A stretch of 43,397 nucleotides of DNA from FEN-1191 sp964528845 (GCA_964528845.1 CAZGVE010000027.1:1-43397); one strand, 5' to 3'. Shown: positions 34,374-42,123, numbered from the stretch's first letter. Made by a program: numbers and translations. The notes: generated by a model from the letters alone, not told the origin.

Positions 34374-34406
34374 ACGGCGGGCGAGGATGAACTCCCCGCT
34401 CGCCGT
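34374..34406 (+). terminator. Hairpin downstream of the micro-gene
   Basis: A ten-pair stem (34374-34383 with 34397-34406, one G-U) and a 13-base loop begin 12 bases after the micro-gene stop. The following tract is only weakly T-rich, so it may be an attenuator or a stability element as well as a terminator. Confidence 0.45.
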
Positions 34407-34423
34407 ACTTCAAAGCTTCTCTC

Positions 34424-34445
34424 AGTGCCCGCGCAAGCGGGCACT
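34424..34445 (+). terminator. Perfect 9-bp stem with a GCAA tetraloop before rpiA
   Basis: The arms 34424-34432 and 34437-34445 are exact complements closing a GNRA loop. It lies 44 bases before rpiA. No T-run follows. It could end the micro-gene transcript or form part of a small RNA. Confidence 0.5.
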
Positions 34446-34489
34446 GTCGTTATGGGAACCCGACCAGCCCACCGAGCGCCAGTCCGCAC

Positions 34490-35170
34490 ATGCCACAGGC
34501 CACGCCATCCGCAGGGCTAAGCGCGAAGAAGCAGCGCGCCGCTCGCGCTGCCCTCGCCCATCTGCGCGACGGCATGGTGCTGGGGGTCGGCACCGGTACT
34601 ACGGTCAACGAACTCATCGATCTGCTCGAGCGTGAGGGCTGGGCCTCACGTCTTGGCGGAGCGGTCTCGAGCTCCGAGGGCTCGAGCGCGCGACTGCGCG
34701 CACTCGGGATACCCCTGCTGGACCTCAACGAGGTTGCGAATCTGCCGCTCTACCTGGATGGCGCCGACCAGGCGACGCGGCGACGCGAGCTGATCAAGGG
34801 CGGAGGCGCCGCCCTCACGCGCGAAAAGATCGTTGCCGCCGCGGCCGACCGCTTCCTGTGCATGATCGATGACGGCAAGCTCGTCGAGACGCTCGGCGCC
34901 TTTCCGCTGCCGGTCGAGGTGATACCGATGGCGCGCAGTTACGTGGCGCGACGTCTGTCCGCACTGGGCGGCCGGCCGGTCTGGCGCAGCGGGGTGGTCA
35001 CCGACAATGGCAACCTTATCCTTGACGTGCATGGACTGCGCATCGCCGATCCGCGGGCGCTGGAAGCCGAGATGAACCAGATCACGGGGGTGGTGACCGT
35101 CGGCCTGTTCGCGCGCCGACCTGCCGATCAGTTGCTCGTCGGCACGGACAGCGGCATCGAGCTGATCTGA
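34490..35170 (+). CDS. rpiA: Ribose-5-phosphate isomerase A
   Basis: Interconverts ribose 5-phosphate and ribulose 5-phosphate in the pentose phosphate pathway; its product is also substrate for Rpe encoded at 37804. The 226 residues have VLGVGTGTTVNELIDLL, AVSSSEGSSARLRALGI, LYLDGADQ, LIKGGGAALTREKIVA and RSGVVTDNGNLILDV. The ATG at 34490 lacks a clear ribosome site. It may be expressed by readthrough from the micro-gene promoter. Confidence 0.95.
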   Translation: MPQATPSAGLSAKKQRAARAALAHLRDGMVLGVGTGTTVNELIDLLEREGWASRLGGAVSSSEGSSARLRALGIPLLDLNEVANLPLYLDGADQATRRRELIKGGGAALTREKIVAAAADRFLCMIDDGKLVETLGAFPLPVEVIPMARSYVARRLSALGGRPVWRSGVVTDNGNLILDVHGLRIADPRALEAEMNQITGVVTVGLFARRPADQLLVGTDSGIELI

Positions 35171-35171
35171 T

Positions 35172-35245
35172 TGGCTGGGGGACTAGGATTCGAACCTAGG
35201 TTAACGGAGTCAGAGTCCGCTGTCCTACCACTAGACGATCCCCCA
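35172..35245 (-). tRNA. tRNA-Gln(CTG)
   Basis: Reading the minus strand, a complete cloverleaf is present: a 7-bp acceptor stem (TGGGGGA/TCCCCCA), D arm, anticodon loop CTCTGAC with anticodon CTG, a 5-bp T stem with TTCGAAT, discriminator G and an encoded CCA. It closely follows E. coli tRNA-Gln. It lies 44 bases after rpsI on the same strand. Confidence 0.97.
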
Positions 35246-35258
35246 GCAGGGGTGAGGG

Positions 35259-35278
35259 GCACCGGCCGCGACCGGTGC
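35259..35278 (-). terminator. Perfect 7-bp hairpin after rpsI
   Basis: Arms 35259-35265 and 35272-35278 are exact complements with a six-base loop, 11 bases after the rpsI stop and before the tRNA. No T-run follows, so it may be a terminator or a processing site between rpsI and the tRNA. Confidence 0.45.
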
Positions 35279-35289
35279 GGCCGGAGCAA

Positions 35290-35682
35290 CTAGCGCTTGG
35301 AATACTGCGGACCGCGTCGCGCCTTGCGGCGGCCGACCTTCTTGCGCTCGACCTCACGCGCATCGCGCGTCACGAAGCCCGCCTGCCGAAGCGGCTTGCG
35401 CAGGGTCTCGTCATAGACGATCAGCGCACGCGCTATGCCGTGTCGAATCGCGCCCGCCTGGCCGGTGATGCCACCGCCGGCCACCTGCACCGTGATGTCG
35501 AACTTGCCAAGCATCTGCACGACTTCCAGCGGCTGGCGCACGATCATGCGGCCGGTCTCGCGTCCGAAGAATTCATCCAGCGGGCGCTCGTTGACCGTGA
35601 TGCGTCCCTGCCCCGGTTCGAGGTACACGCGGGCGGTGGAAGTCTTGCGGCGGCCGGTGCCGTAGTGCGGAGTCGCTGCCAT
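35290..35682 (-). CDS. rpsI: 30S ribosomal protein S9
   Basis: The 130 residues have the S9 features: YGTGRRKTSTARVYLEPG, VAGGGITGQAGAIRHGIARAL and the C-terminal basic tail VGRRKARRGPQYSKR, whose final SKR reaches the P-site tRNA. The ATG has AAGGAA upstream. It is 14 bases after rplM, the universal rplM-rpsI pair. Confidence 0.98.
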   Translation of the reverse strand: MAATPHYGTGRRKTSTARVYLEPGQGRITVNERPLDEFFGRETGRMIVRQPLEVVQMLGKFDITVQVAGGGITGQAGAIRHGIARALIVYDETLRKPLRQAGFVTRDAREVERKKVGRRKARRGPQYSKR

Positions 35683-35696
35683 GTCGTGGTGTTCCT

Positions 35697-36125
35697 TCAG
35701 AGCTCGAGCGGCTTGGGCTGCTGCGCCGTATGGGGGTGCTTGTCCCCGGCGAAGACATGCAGCTTGCGGAAAATCTTCCGGCCCAGCGTGTTCTTCGGCA
35801 ACATGCCCTTGACCGCGAATTCGATCGCCCGCTCGGGGTGCTCCTTGAGCAGCTTGCCCAGCGGGATCGACTTGAGATTGCCCAGGTATCCGGTGTGGTG
35901 GTGGTAGAACTTGTCGTCCAGCTTGTTGCCGGTGACGGCCACCTTGTCGGCATGCAGCACGACGACATGGTCGCCCATGTCCACATGCGGGCTGTAGTCA
36001 GCCTTGTGCTTGCCGCGCAGCCGCATGGCGATCCGGGAGGCGAGTCGGCCCAGGGTCTTGCCGCTCGCATCGACGACATACCAGTCCCCGCGCACCTCGG
36101 CCGGCTTGGCGAATTCCGTCTTCAT
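35697..36125 (-). CDS. rplM: 50S ribosomal protein L13
   Basis: The 142 residues equal E. coli L13 in length. Motifs include RGDWYVVDASGKTLGRLASR, DHVVVLHADKVAVTGNK, YHHHTGYLGNLKSI and AVKGMLPKNTLGRKIFRKL. In E. coli L13 represses its own operon by binding the leader RNA; here the leader is only about 42 bases, and I see no obvious structure to claim this. Confidence 0.98.
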   Translation of the reverse strand: MKTEFAKPAEVRGDWYVVDASGKTLGRLASRIAMRLRGKHKADYSPHVDMGDHVVVLHADKVAVTGNKLDDKFYHHHTGYLGNLKSIPLGKLLKEHPERAIEFAVKGMLPKNTLGRKIFRKLHVFAGDKHPHTAQQPKPLEL

Positions 36126-36173
36126 CGTGTTGATCCGTATTGACCCTTGGGAGCCCCCGGCAAAGGGCGCGAG

Positions 36174-36203
36174 AGTTTACTCTTTGGACCCCCCGCTTTG
36201 CAA
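36174..36203 (-). promoter_or_regulatory. rplM-rpsI promoter (TTGCAA-N18-TAAACT)
   Basis: On the minus strand TTGCAA (36198-36203) and TAAACT (36174-36179) are 18 bases apart, about 50 bases before the rplM ATG. This is a good match for a strong ribosomal promoter. Confidence 0.65.
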
Positions 36204-36234
36204 AGTGCGTGCCCCCGGCCCTGGCGGCATCCCC

Positions 36235-36240
36235 TATACT
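36235..36240 (+). promoter_or_regulatory. Candidate -10 box (TATACT) for coq7
   Basis: TATACT ends seven bases before the coq7 ATG, and there is no ribosome-binding site between them. A leaderless or near-leaderless mRNA would result. No clear -35 box is seen. Confidence 0.45.
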
Positions 36241-36247
36241 TATAGGT

Positions 36248-36913
36248 ATGTTCAGGCCGGGCAGCGCATCTCCCCATGGGGAGGCCAGGGATCCGCTCGA
36301 CACGCTGATCGGCGCGGCCGACCGGGCCCTGCGCACGCTGTTTGCCCCGGCGCGCACCGACCGCAATCCTGACTTGCCCGCCGAGGACCCGGAAACGCTC
36401 GGGGAGGCGGAGCGGCGCCGGTCGGCTGGCCTGATGCGCGTCAATCACGCCGGGGAGATCTCGGCCCAAGGGCTCTATCACGGCCAGGCGCTGTTCTCAC
36501 GCAGCGCTGCAACCCGGGCATTCCTGGAGCAGGCCGCGCGGGAGGAAGGCGATCACCTCGCATGGTGCGAGGCGCGCCTTACGGAACTCGGCTCGCACCC
36601 GAGCCGCCTGAATCCACTGTGGTACCTGGGATCCCTGGCGATCGGCGCGGCGACCGCCGCGCTCGGTGACGGCATCAGCCTGGGGTTCGTGACGGAAACC
36701 GAGCGGCAGGTCGAGGGCCATCTGGCCGGTCACCTGGAACGGCTTCCTGCCGGCGATCGGCGCAGCCGCAGGATTCTCGAAGTCATGAAATCCGACGAAG
36801 CCGCGCATGGCCACGGCGCGCGCGCGCGGGGGGGAACCGCGCTGCCCGGGCCGGTCCCGGGCCTGATGCGTGGCATCTCGCGGATCATGACGAGCGCGGC
36901 CTACTGGATCTGA
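36248..36913 (+). CDS. coq7: Demethoxyubiquinone hydroxylase Coq7 (di-iron)
   Basis: Hydroxylates C6 of the demethoxyubiquinone ring, replacing the flavin enzyme UbiF. The 221 residues carry the di-iron ligands of the family: E70 in MRVNHAGEISAQGLYHGQ, E100/H103 in REEGDHLAW, a glutamate in TETERQVEGH and E184/H187 in SDEAAHG. A hydrophobic hairpin (about 124-150) anchors it to the membrane. The ATG at 36248 gives the standard family start; the longer open frame upstream lies in the divergent promoter region. It complements ubiH and ubiI in this window. Confidence 0.94.
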   Translation: MFRPGSASPHGEARDPLDTLIGAADRALRTLFAPARTDRNPDLPAEDPETLGEAERRRSAGLMRVNHAGEISAQGLYHGQALFSRSAATRAFLEQAAREEGDHLAWCEARLTELGSHPSRLNPLWYLGSLAIGAATAALGDGISLGFVTETERQVEGHLAGHLERLPAGDRRSRRILEVMKSDEAAHGHGARARGGTALPGPVPGLMRGISRIMTSAAYWI

Positions 36914-37044
36914 GCCGGCCCGGGAGGCGGACCCGAAAACCCGGTCCGGGGTGGGATCGCGACAAGCTTGGCTTGCAGCGCGTATGATTTATGTAATAAA
37001 AAGCCGGTAGCGGCATCGCTTCAGATAACAAAGGCCAGCACACC

Positions 37045-37797
37045 ATGGAAGAGAATGTCAGACCGTTGAGCGACATTCCTGCGATCAATCGGTTCCTGAG
37101 CTATTGCCGCATCCGGACCGTGCCATCCAAGACCGTGCTGATCCACGCCGGCGACCTGCCCGACGTCCTGTACTACATCATCAGCGGCTCGGTAGAGGTC
37201 ATGATCGAGGACGAGGAAGGCAATGAGATGGTGCTGGCGTACCTGAACAAGGGGCAGTTCTTCGGGGAGATGGGCCTGTTCTATGAGCAGCCCACCCGCA
37301 GCGCATGGGTGCGCACGCGCAACGCCTGCGAGCTGGCCGAGATGACGTATCCGCGCTTCCGGCAGGTGGCCACCGAGAGCCCCGGCCTGATCTTCGAACT
37401 CGCCACCCAGCTGGCGACGCGGCTCGACCGCACCAACCGCAAGCTCGGCGACCTCGCATTCGTGGACGTGACCGGACGGGTCGCCCATGCGATCACGAGC
37501 CTGTGCGAGGAGCCCGATGCGATGACGCACCCTGAGGGCATGCAGATCAAGGTGTCCCGCCAGGAACTGTCGCGACTGGTCGGCTGCTCGCGCGAGATGG
37601 CGGGCCGCGTGCTCAAGGTGCTCGAGGACCAGGGGCTGCTGCGTGCCACCGGCAAGACCATCGTCGTGTTCAACGCGCGGCCGAAGATGAAAACGCGGCC
37701 GGTGATCGTACCGGCGAAGCCCTCGCGCGACCGGCCGGTTGAGCGAGCCGCGAGCGTTGCCCGCGACGAGGATGATGATGAGGACGATGACGAGTGA
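37045..37797 (+). CDS. crp: cAMP receptor protein (CRP/Vfr/Clp family) with an acidic C-terminal tail
   Basis: Global transcription regulator. The 250 residues include the cyclic-nucleotide domain with GQFFGEMGLFYEQPTRSAWVR (read as FFGEMGLF and TRSAWVR), keeping E75, R85 and S86 for cAMP (E72, R82, S83 in E. coli). T130 is kept, but the next residue is N131, where E. coli has S128. The helix-turn-helix VSRQELSRLVGCSREMAGRVL keeps R183, E184 and R188, which read TGTGA. An extension of about 40 residues after the normal end (VVFNAR) is first basic and Pro-rich and then ends in DEDDDEDDDE. Whether it responds to cAMP or, like Xanthomonas Clp, to c-di-GMP cannot be told. Confidence 0.93.
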   Translation: MEENVRPLSDIPAINRFLSYCRIRTVPSKTVLIHAGDLPDVLYYIISGSVEVMIEDEEGNEMVLAYLNKGQFFGEMGLFYEQPTRSAWVRTRNACELAEMTYPRFRQVATESPGLIFELATQLATRLDRTNRKLGDLAFVDVTGRVAHAITSLCEEPDAMTHPEGMQIKVSRQELSRLVGCSREMAGRVLKVLEDQGLLRATGKTIVVFNARPKMKTRPVIVPAKPSRDRPVERAASVARDEDDDEDDDE

Positions 37798-37803
37798 ACC
37801 CGC

Positions 37804-38478
37804 CTAGACCGTCGTGCCCGCCCCTGCCAGCGCCGCGCGCATTGCGCCGATCGTCGCCGCGTAATCCTTAGCACCGAAGATCGCCGAACCCGCCACGAAC
37901 GTATCGGCCCCGGCGGCGGCAACGGCGGCGATGTTTTCCACCTTGATGCCGCCGTCAACCTCGACCCGTACGGGCCGCCCGCTCGCGCGCACGCGCCGCC
38001 GCACCTCGCTGATCTTCGGCAGCACGCTCGGCAGGAACTGCTGGCCCCCGAAGCCTGGGTTCACCGACATCAGCAGCACGAGATCCAGCTTCTCGAGCGT
38101 GTAGTCGAGCCAGTCCAGCGGCGTGGCAGGGTTGAACACCAGGCCCGGCCGGCAGCCGTGCTCGCGGATCAGCTGGATAGTGCGGTCCACGTGCTCGCTC
38201 GCTTCCGGGTGGAAGCTGATATAGGTCGCGCCAGCGGCGGCGAAGTCGGGCACGAGCCGGTCCACCGGTCGCACCATCAGGTGCACGTCGATCGGCGCGC
38301 GCACTCCATAGCGGCGCAGCGCGTCGCACACCACCGGACCGACCGTGAGGTTGGGTACGTAGTGATTGTCCATCACGTCGAAGTGCACGAGGTCGGCACC
38401 CGCATCCACCACGGCGTCCACCTCCGCGCCCAGCCGGGCAAAGTCGGCGGACAATATCGACGGCGCAATCCAGTACAT
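37804..38478 (-). CDS. rpe: Ribulose-phosphate 3-epimerase
   Basis: Interconverts ribulose 5-phosphate and xylulose 5-phosphate. The 224-residue TIM barrel has APSILSADFARLGAEVD, VHFDVMDNHYVPNLT with metal ligands, DVHLMVRPVDRL, LLMSVNPGFGGQQFLP and VEVDGGIKVENI. It lies 12 bases after djlA on the same strand. A TAGACT hexamer overlaps the djlA stop nine bases before the ATG, but the operon arrangement makes a separate promoter unnecessary. Confidence 0.97.
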   Translation of the reverse strand: MYWIAPSILSADFARLGAEVDAVVDAGADLVHFDVMDNHYVPNLTVGPVVCDALRRYGVRAPIDVHLMVRPVDRLVPDFAAAGATYISFHPEASEHVDRTIQLIREHGCRPGLVFNPATPLDWLDYTLEKLDLVLLMSVNPGFGGQQFLPSVLPKISEVRRRVRASGRPVRVEVDGGIKVENIAAVAAAGADTFVAGSAIFGAKDYAATIGAMRAALAGAGTTV

Positions 38479-38490
38479 CGCGCAGCCAGT

Positions 38491-39294
38491 CTAGCGCATG
38501 CCGCGGCGGCTGCGGATCAATTCATAGGCCGCCTGGATCTGCTGCGTGCGTTCCTTGGCACGTTCGAGCATCGACTCCGGCAGACCGTTGGCCTGCAGCT
38601 TATCCGGATGGTGGCGGCTCATCTGGCGCCTGTACGCCTTGACGATGGCATCGTCCGGCATCGAGGCATCGGCCTCGAGCAGTGCGTAGGCCTGCGCGAG
38701 CCGCTCCGCGGCCAGCGCATCCTCGCCGGGACCAGCGCGCGACCCCGGTGCACCCTGACGCCATCGCAGGATGCTCTCGAGGCGCGCGAACTGCGCGGGC
38801 GCCAGGCCGAGCGTCGACGCGACGCGCTGCAGCCGCGCGCGCGGCAGCGCGGACAGTCCGTCCCCCGCCAGCGCGGCCTGCAGCTGAATCTCGATGAAGA
38901 AGTTCACCAGCTCTGGATAGGGCGCGAGCACGCGACGCAGGCGAAACACGGCCGTGTCCAGGTCGAAGTCGGGCTGCTTGCCCTCGTTGAAGTAGCCCAT
39001 CGCGGCGAGTCGCTGGGCAGGGTTCAGATGCAGCGCGAGCATCACGGATCGCGCCGAGGCGATCTCCTGCTCGGACACCCGCCCGTCGGCCTTGGCGACG
39101 TTGCCCATCACGCGAAATGTGGTCGGAAAGAAGGTCGCGTTGACGGCTGCGGGATCCGCGCCACGCCCGAACACGCCGCCGAAGCCGGCTCCGCGATCGA
39201 ACTGGTGTCCGATCCAGGCGCCGAGCAGCGCACCCCATGGACCCAGGACGAGGAAGCCCAGCGTCGCGCCGATGATCTTGCCGGTCCAGTTCAT
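38491..39294 (-). CDS. djlA: Co-chaperone DjlA
   Basis: Membrane-anchored DnaJ-like co-chaperone of DnaK. The 267 residues have an N-terminal membrane span rich in glycine (IIGATLGFLVLGPWGALLGA), a TerB-like middle domain (about 55-180, FFPTTFRVMGNVAKADGRVS, split at FRVMG) and a C-terminal J domain with the HPD triad in SRHHPDKLQ. The ATG at 39294 lies in one copy of a perfect 12-bp duplication. The upstream copy carries another ATG followed by AAG TAG. Confidence 0.93.
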   Translation of the reverse strand: MNWTGKIIGATLGFLVLGPWGALLGAWIGHQFDRGAGFGGVFGRGADPAAVNATFFPTTFRVMGNVAKADGRVSEQEIASARSVMLALHLNPAQRLAAMGYFNEGKQPDFDLDTAVFRLRRVLAPYPELVNFFIEIQLQAALAGDGLSALPRARLQRVASTLGLAPAQFARLESILRWRQGAPGSRAGPGEDALAAERLAQAYALLEADASMPDDAIVKAYRRQMSRHHPDKLQANGLPESMLERAKERTQQIQAAYELIRSRRGMR

Positions 39295-39313
39295 GCGCTA
39301 CTTCATGCGCTAC
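39290..39313. repeat. Perfect 12-bp tandem duplication containing the djlA start codon
   Basis: Copies 39290-39301 and 39302-39313 are identical and abut. On the minus strand the upstream copy gives ATG AAG TAG, a two-codon frame that ends four bases before the djlA ATG. Confidence 0.93.
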
Positions 39314-39433
39314 TGGCGGAAATCACAGGTCCCGGCCGATCCGATGGATGACGCACTGCTACCGCTTGACCCTGTTGCCGATGGGGCGGCAAGATGCCGC
39401 CCCCTTTCCGCTCGCCGGGTATGGTAACAAGCC

Positions 39434-40345
39434 TTGGCCCTTACACGCGGCGCTGCGGCGCCAGCCACGCTCTTCCAGTCGGAGCTGCCCGGATTCGAGC
39501 TCCTGCACCGCGGCAAGGTCCGCGACGTCTACGCGCTCGATGCGACACGGCTGCTGATCGTCACCACGGATCGCCTGTCCGCATTCGACGTCGTGCTGCC
39601 CGATCCGATCCCGGGCAAGGGACAGGTGCTGAATGAAATCTCCAACTTCTGGTTTGCTTCGACCTCGCACCTGGTGCCCAACCACCTGACCGGCGAGCCG
39701 GTAGAGCAGCTCACCAGCGATGTATCGGTGCTGCGGCAGCTCGCCGGCCGTGCGGTGATCGCGCGGCGCTTGCGCGCGCTGCCGATCGAGGCTGTGGTGC
39801 GGGGCTACCTGATCGGATCGGGCTGGAAGGACTATCAGGCGCATGGCAGCGTGTGCGGCATCACCTTGCCCACGGGCCTGGCGCTGGCACAGGGCCTGCC
39901 TGCGCCGATCTTCACGCCGGCCACCAAGGCCGCGGCTGGGGAGCACGACGAGAACATCCCGTTCGAATCCGCGGCGCAGCTGCTCGGGGCGCCGCTGGCC
40001 GCGCAGGTGCGCGACACCGCACTGGCGCTGTATGGGTTCGCGCGTGAACATGCGCGCCGCCGCGGCATCATCATCGCCGATACGAAGTTCGAGTTCGGAC
40101 TGACCGAGGACGGCACGCTCACACTGATCGACGAAGTGCTGACGCCCGACTCCTCGCGCTTCTGGCCAGCCGACCAGTGGCGCGTCGGCATCAGCCCGCC
40201 ATCGTTCGACAAGCAGTTCGTGCGCGACTATCTCGAGACACTGGACTGGGACAAGCGCGCTCCGGGACCACGCCTGCCCGCAGAGGTGATCGAGCGCACT
40301 GCCGGGAAGTACCGGGAAGCGTTGCTCCGGCTCACCGGCCCCTAG
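39434..40345 (+). CDS. purC: Phosphoribosylaminoimidazole-succinocarboxamide synthase, class I
   Basis: SAICAR synthetase of purine synthesis, joining CAIR and aspartate. At 303 residues it is the longer, yeast ADE1-like form. Motifs include LLHRGKVRDVYAL, VTTDRLSAFDVVL, PIEAVVRGYLIGSGWKDY, IIADTKFEFGL and LIDEVLTPDSSRFWP. The start is TTG at 39434; a TAA lies in frame nine bases upstream and there is no ATG nearby, so no other start is plausible. A TATGGT hexamer ends eight bases before it. It precedes pmbA convergently, and purE-purK lie 1.8 kb further on. Confidence 0.94.
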   Translation: MALTRGAAAPATLFQSELPGFELLHRGKVRDVYALDATRLLIVTTDRLSAFDVVLPDPIPGKGQVLNEISNFWFASTSHLVPNHLTGEPVEQLTSDVSVLRQLAGRAVIARRLRALPIEAVVRGYLIGSGWKDYQAHGSVCGITLPTGLALAQGLPAPIFTPATKAAAGEHDENIPFESAAQLLGAPLAAQVRDTALALYGFAREHARRRGIIIADTKFEFGLTEDGTLTLIDEVLTPDSSRFWPADQWRVGISPPSFDKQFVRDYLETLDWDKRAPGPRLPAEVIERTAGKYREALLRLTGP

Positions 40346-40346
40346 G

Positions 40347-40360
40347 GCCCCCACGGGGGC
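40347..40360. terminator. GC-rich hairpin between convergent purC and pmbA
   Basis: GCCCC and GGGGC arms around a four-base loop lie in the 26-base spacer, with no T-run. Support is weak. Confidence 0.25.
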
Positions 40361-40371
40361 GGCCGGCGGTC

Positions 40372-41748
40372 TCACTCGCCCGCGATCGTCATCGACTCGA
40401 TCAGCAGCGATCCGGTCTGTATGGCCCCTTGGGCATCGACATCCGTGCCGATCGCGACGATCGTGCGCAGCATCTCGCGCACGTTGCCGGCAATGGTGAC
40501 CTCGTGCACCGGAAAGCTGATCGCGCCGTCCTCGACCCAGAAGCCACTGGCGCCGCGCGAATAGTCGCCGGTGACGCCGTTGACTCCCTGCCCCATGAGC
40601 TCGGTGACCAGCAGGCCGGTGCCCATGCGGCCCATCAATTCCTCGAAACTGCCATCTGGCCGCTCGACGCTGCCATCGGCGCGCAGCCGGCCATGGGCCT
40701 GGATCAGCAGGTTGTGGACGCCACCGGCGTTGCCGGTGGTCTTGAGGCCGAGCTTGCGCGCGGAGTAGCTGCCGAGCACGTAGCCCTGCAGGACCCCGTC
40801 CTGCACCAGATCCCGATCGCGCGTCGCGACGCCTTCGGCGTCGAACGGGCTGCTCGCGAGGCCGCGCGGCAAGTGCGGCCGTTCAATGATGCTGAGGAAT
40901 TGCGGGAACACCTGCTGACCCGCCGCCTCGAGCAGGAACGAGGAGCGGCGATACTGGTTCACGCCGCGGATCGCGCCGATGAAATGACCGTAGACGCCGC
41001 GTGCGAGTTCCGGCGCGAACAGTACTGGCGCGCGCCGCGTCGTCAGGCGTCGCGCACCCAGGCGGCGCAATGCGCGCTGCGCAGCGTGGCGGCCGATCAC
41101 CTCCGGCGCCTCGATCGCATCCGGATGGCGTGCGACGGAGTACCAGTAGTCACGCTGCATCTCCTCGCCCTGCTGCGCTACGAGCGCGCAGCTCAACGAA
41201 TGGCTCGTACTCGGGTAGCCCGCGAGAAAGCCGTGGCTGTTGCCGTACACGCGCACGCCGCTGTGCGTGGTCAGCGTCGCGCCTTCGGAGTTCTTCAGCC
41301 GCGCATCGCACGCAAGTCCCGCCGCCTCGCAATTCTTTGCCAGCGCCACGGCCTGCTCCGGCGCGATGTCCCACGGGTGAAACAGGTCCAGATCGGGGAT
41401 CTCCTGGGCCAGCGTTTCGCGATCGGCGAGCCCCGCACACGGATCAGCGGCCGTGTAGCGCGCGATCGCGCAGGCCTTCTGGACGGTCTCGCGCACTGCA
41501 TCCGCTCGCAGGTCGGCCGTGCTCGCCGAGCCCTTGGCCTGACCCATGTACACCGTGACCGCGAGGCCCCGATCACGGTGGTACTCGATCGTGTCGACCT
41601 CCCCGAGGCGCACCGTCGCCGTCAGGCCGCGCTGCAGGCTGGCGTCGGCTTCCGCCTGGCTCGCGCCGCCTGCGCGTGCCGCCGCGACCGCCGCGGCCAC
41701 GACGTCTTTGAGTTCGCTGATGCGTGAGGCATCGACGGGTTGCGACAT
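40372..41748 (-). CDS. pmbA: Metallopeptidase-like PmbA/TldE
   Basis: Partner of TldD in the TldD/E protease, which processes microcin and small modified peptides and degrades CcdA. The 458 residues include DTIEYHRDRGLAVTVYMGQAKG near the start (read as VDTIEYHRD), RAPVLFAPELARGVYGHFIGAI and TTGNAGGVHNLLIQ. The C-terminus has the conserved GVNGVTGDYSRGASGFWVEDG (read as NGVTGDYSRGASGFW). No TldD-type HExxxH motif is present, as expected for the E subunit. I chose ATG 41748 (MSQPVDASR); ATG 41769 is seven codons earlier. The open frame continues far upstream but antisense to purE. Confidence 0.92.
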   Translation of the reverse strand: MSQPVDASRISELKDVVAAAVAAARAGGASQAEADASLQRGLTATVRLGEVDTIEYHRDRGLAVTVYMGQAKGSASTADLRADAVRETVQKACAIARYTAADPCAGLADRETLAQEIPDLDLFHPWDIAPEQAVALAKNCEAAGLACDARLKNSEGATLTTHSGVRVYGNSHGFLAGYPSTSHSLSCALVAQQGEEMQRDYWYSVARHPDAIEAPEVIGRHAAQRALRRLGARRLTTRRAPVLFAPELARGVYGHFIGAIRGVNQYRRSSFLLEAAGQQVFPQFLSIIERPHLPRGLASSPFDAEGVATRDRDLVQDGVLQGYVLGSYSARKLGLKTTGNAGGVHNLLIQAHGRLRADGSVERPDGSFEELMGRMGTGLLVTELMGQGVNGVTGDYSRGASGFWVEDGAISFPVHEVTIAGNVREMLRTIVAIGTDVDAQGAIQTGSLLIESMTIAGE

Positions 41749-41787
41749 CCTGGGTGGGTCCTCTGCCATGTGCGATGATTGCTCGCG

Positions 41788-41793
41788 ATTGTA
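41788..41793 (-). promoter_or_regulatory. Candidate -10 box (TACAAT) for pmbA
   Basis: TACAAT on the minus strand lies in the divergent spacer, placing the start of transcription near 41781, 12 bases before ATG 41769 or 33 before ATG 41748. The -35 box is weak. Confidence 0.35.
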
Positions 41794-41827
41794 GCAGCGC
41801 CCTTCGGTGGCACTGGGAAGGAAAAGC

Positions 41828-42121
41828 GTGATCCTCGAGGGCGAAACGCCCGAACCGAAGCCAAGCCGCTCGGCCCGCAAACGCAATGCCGAGGCGATGC
41901 AGAAGCTCGGCGAACGCCTGATCGCCCTCAAGCCGGTGCAGCTGCAGCGCTTCGGGCTGCCCGCCGAGCTGCTCGAGGCCCTGCTCGAGGCGCACCGGCT
42001 GCGCAGCCGCGCCGCCCTCGCGCGCCAGCGCCAGTACATCGGCCGGCTCATGCGCGGAATCGATCCCGAGCCGGTCGAGCGGCTGCTGGCGGAATACACG
42101 CCGCGCCGCCCGAAACCCTGA
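41828..42121 (+). CDS. darP: DarP/YjgA-family (DUF615) ribosome-associated protein
   Basis: The 97 residues are a highly basic, helical small protein with KRNAEAMQKLGERLIALKP, ALLEAHRLRSRAALARQRQYIGRLMR (read as RQRQYIGRLMR) and DPEPVERLL. These are the conserved parts of YjgA, which binds late 50S ribosome precursors in E. coli. The protein is shorter than the E. coli one because the acidic N-terminus is missing. GTG at 41828 has AAGGA five bases upstream; GTG at 41807 is an alternative. It lies divergent from pmbA, the same pairing as in E. coli. Confidence 0.87.
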   Translation: MILEGETPEPKPSRSARKRNAEAMQKLGERLIALKPVQLQRFGLPAELLEALLEAHRLRSRAALARQRQYIGRLMRGIDPEPVERLLAEYTPRRPKP

Positions 42122-42123
42122 GC

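Noticed and set aside
34387..34635. An 82-codon frame starting before rpiA
   Set aside because: It runs over the hairpin and into rpiA in another frame, has no ribosome site and an Arg-rich shadow composition.
38478..38500. TAGACT before rpe as another leaderless promoter
   Set aside because: The spacing is nine bases, the hexamer overlaps the djlA stop, and rpe is only 12 bases downstream in the same operon.
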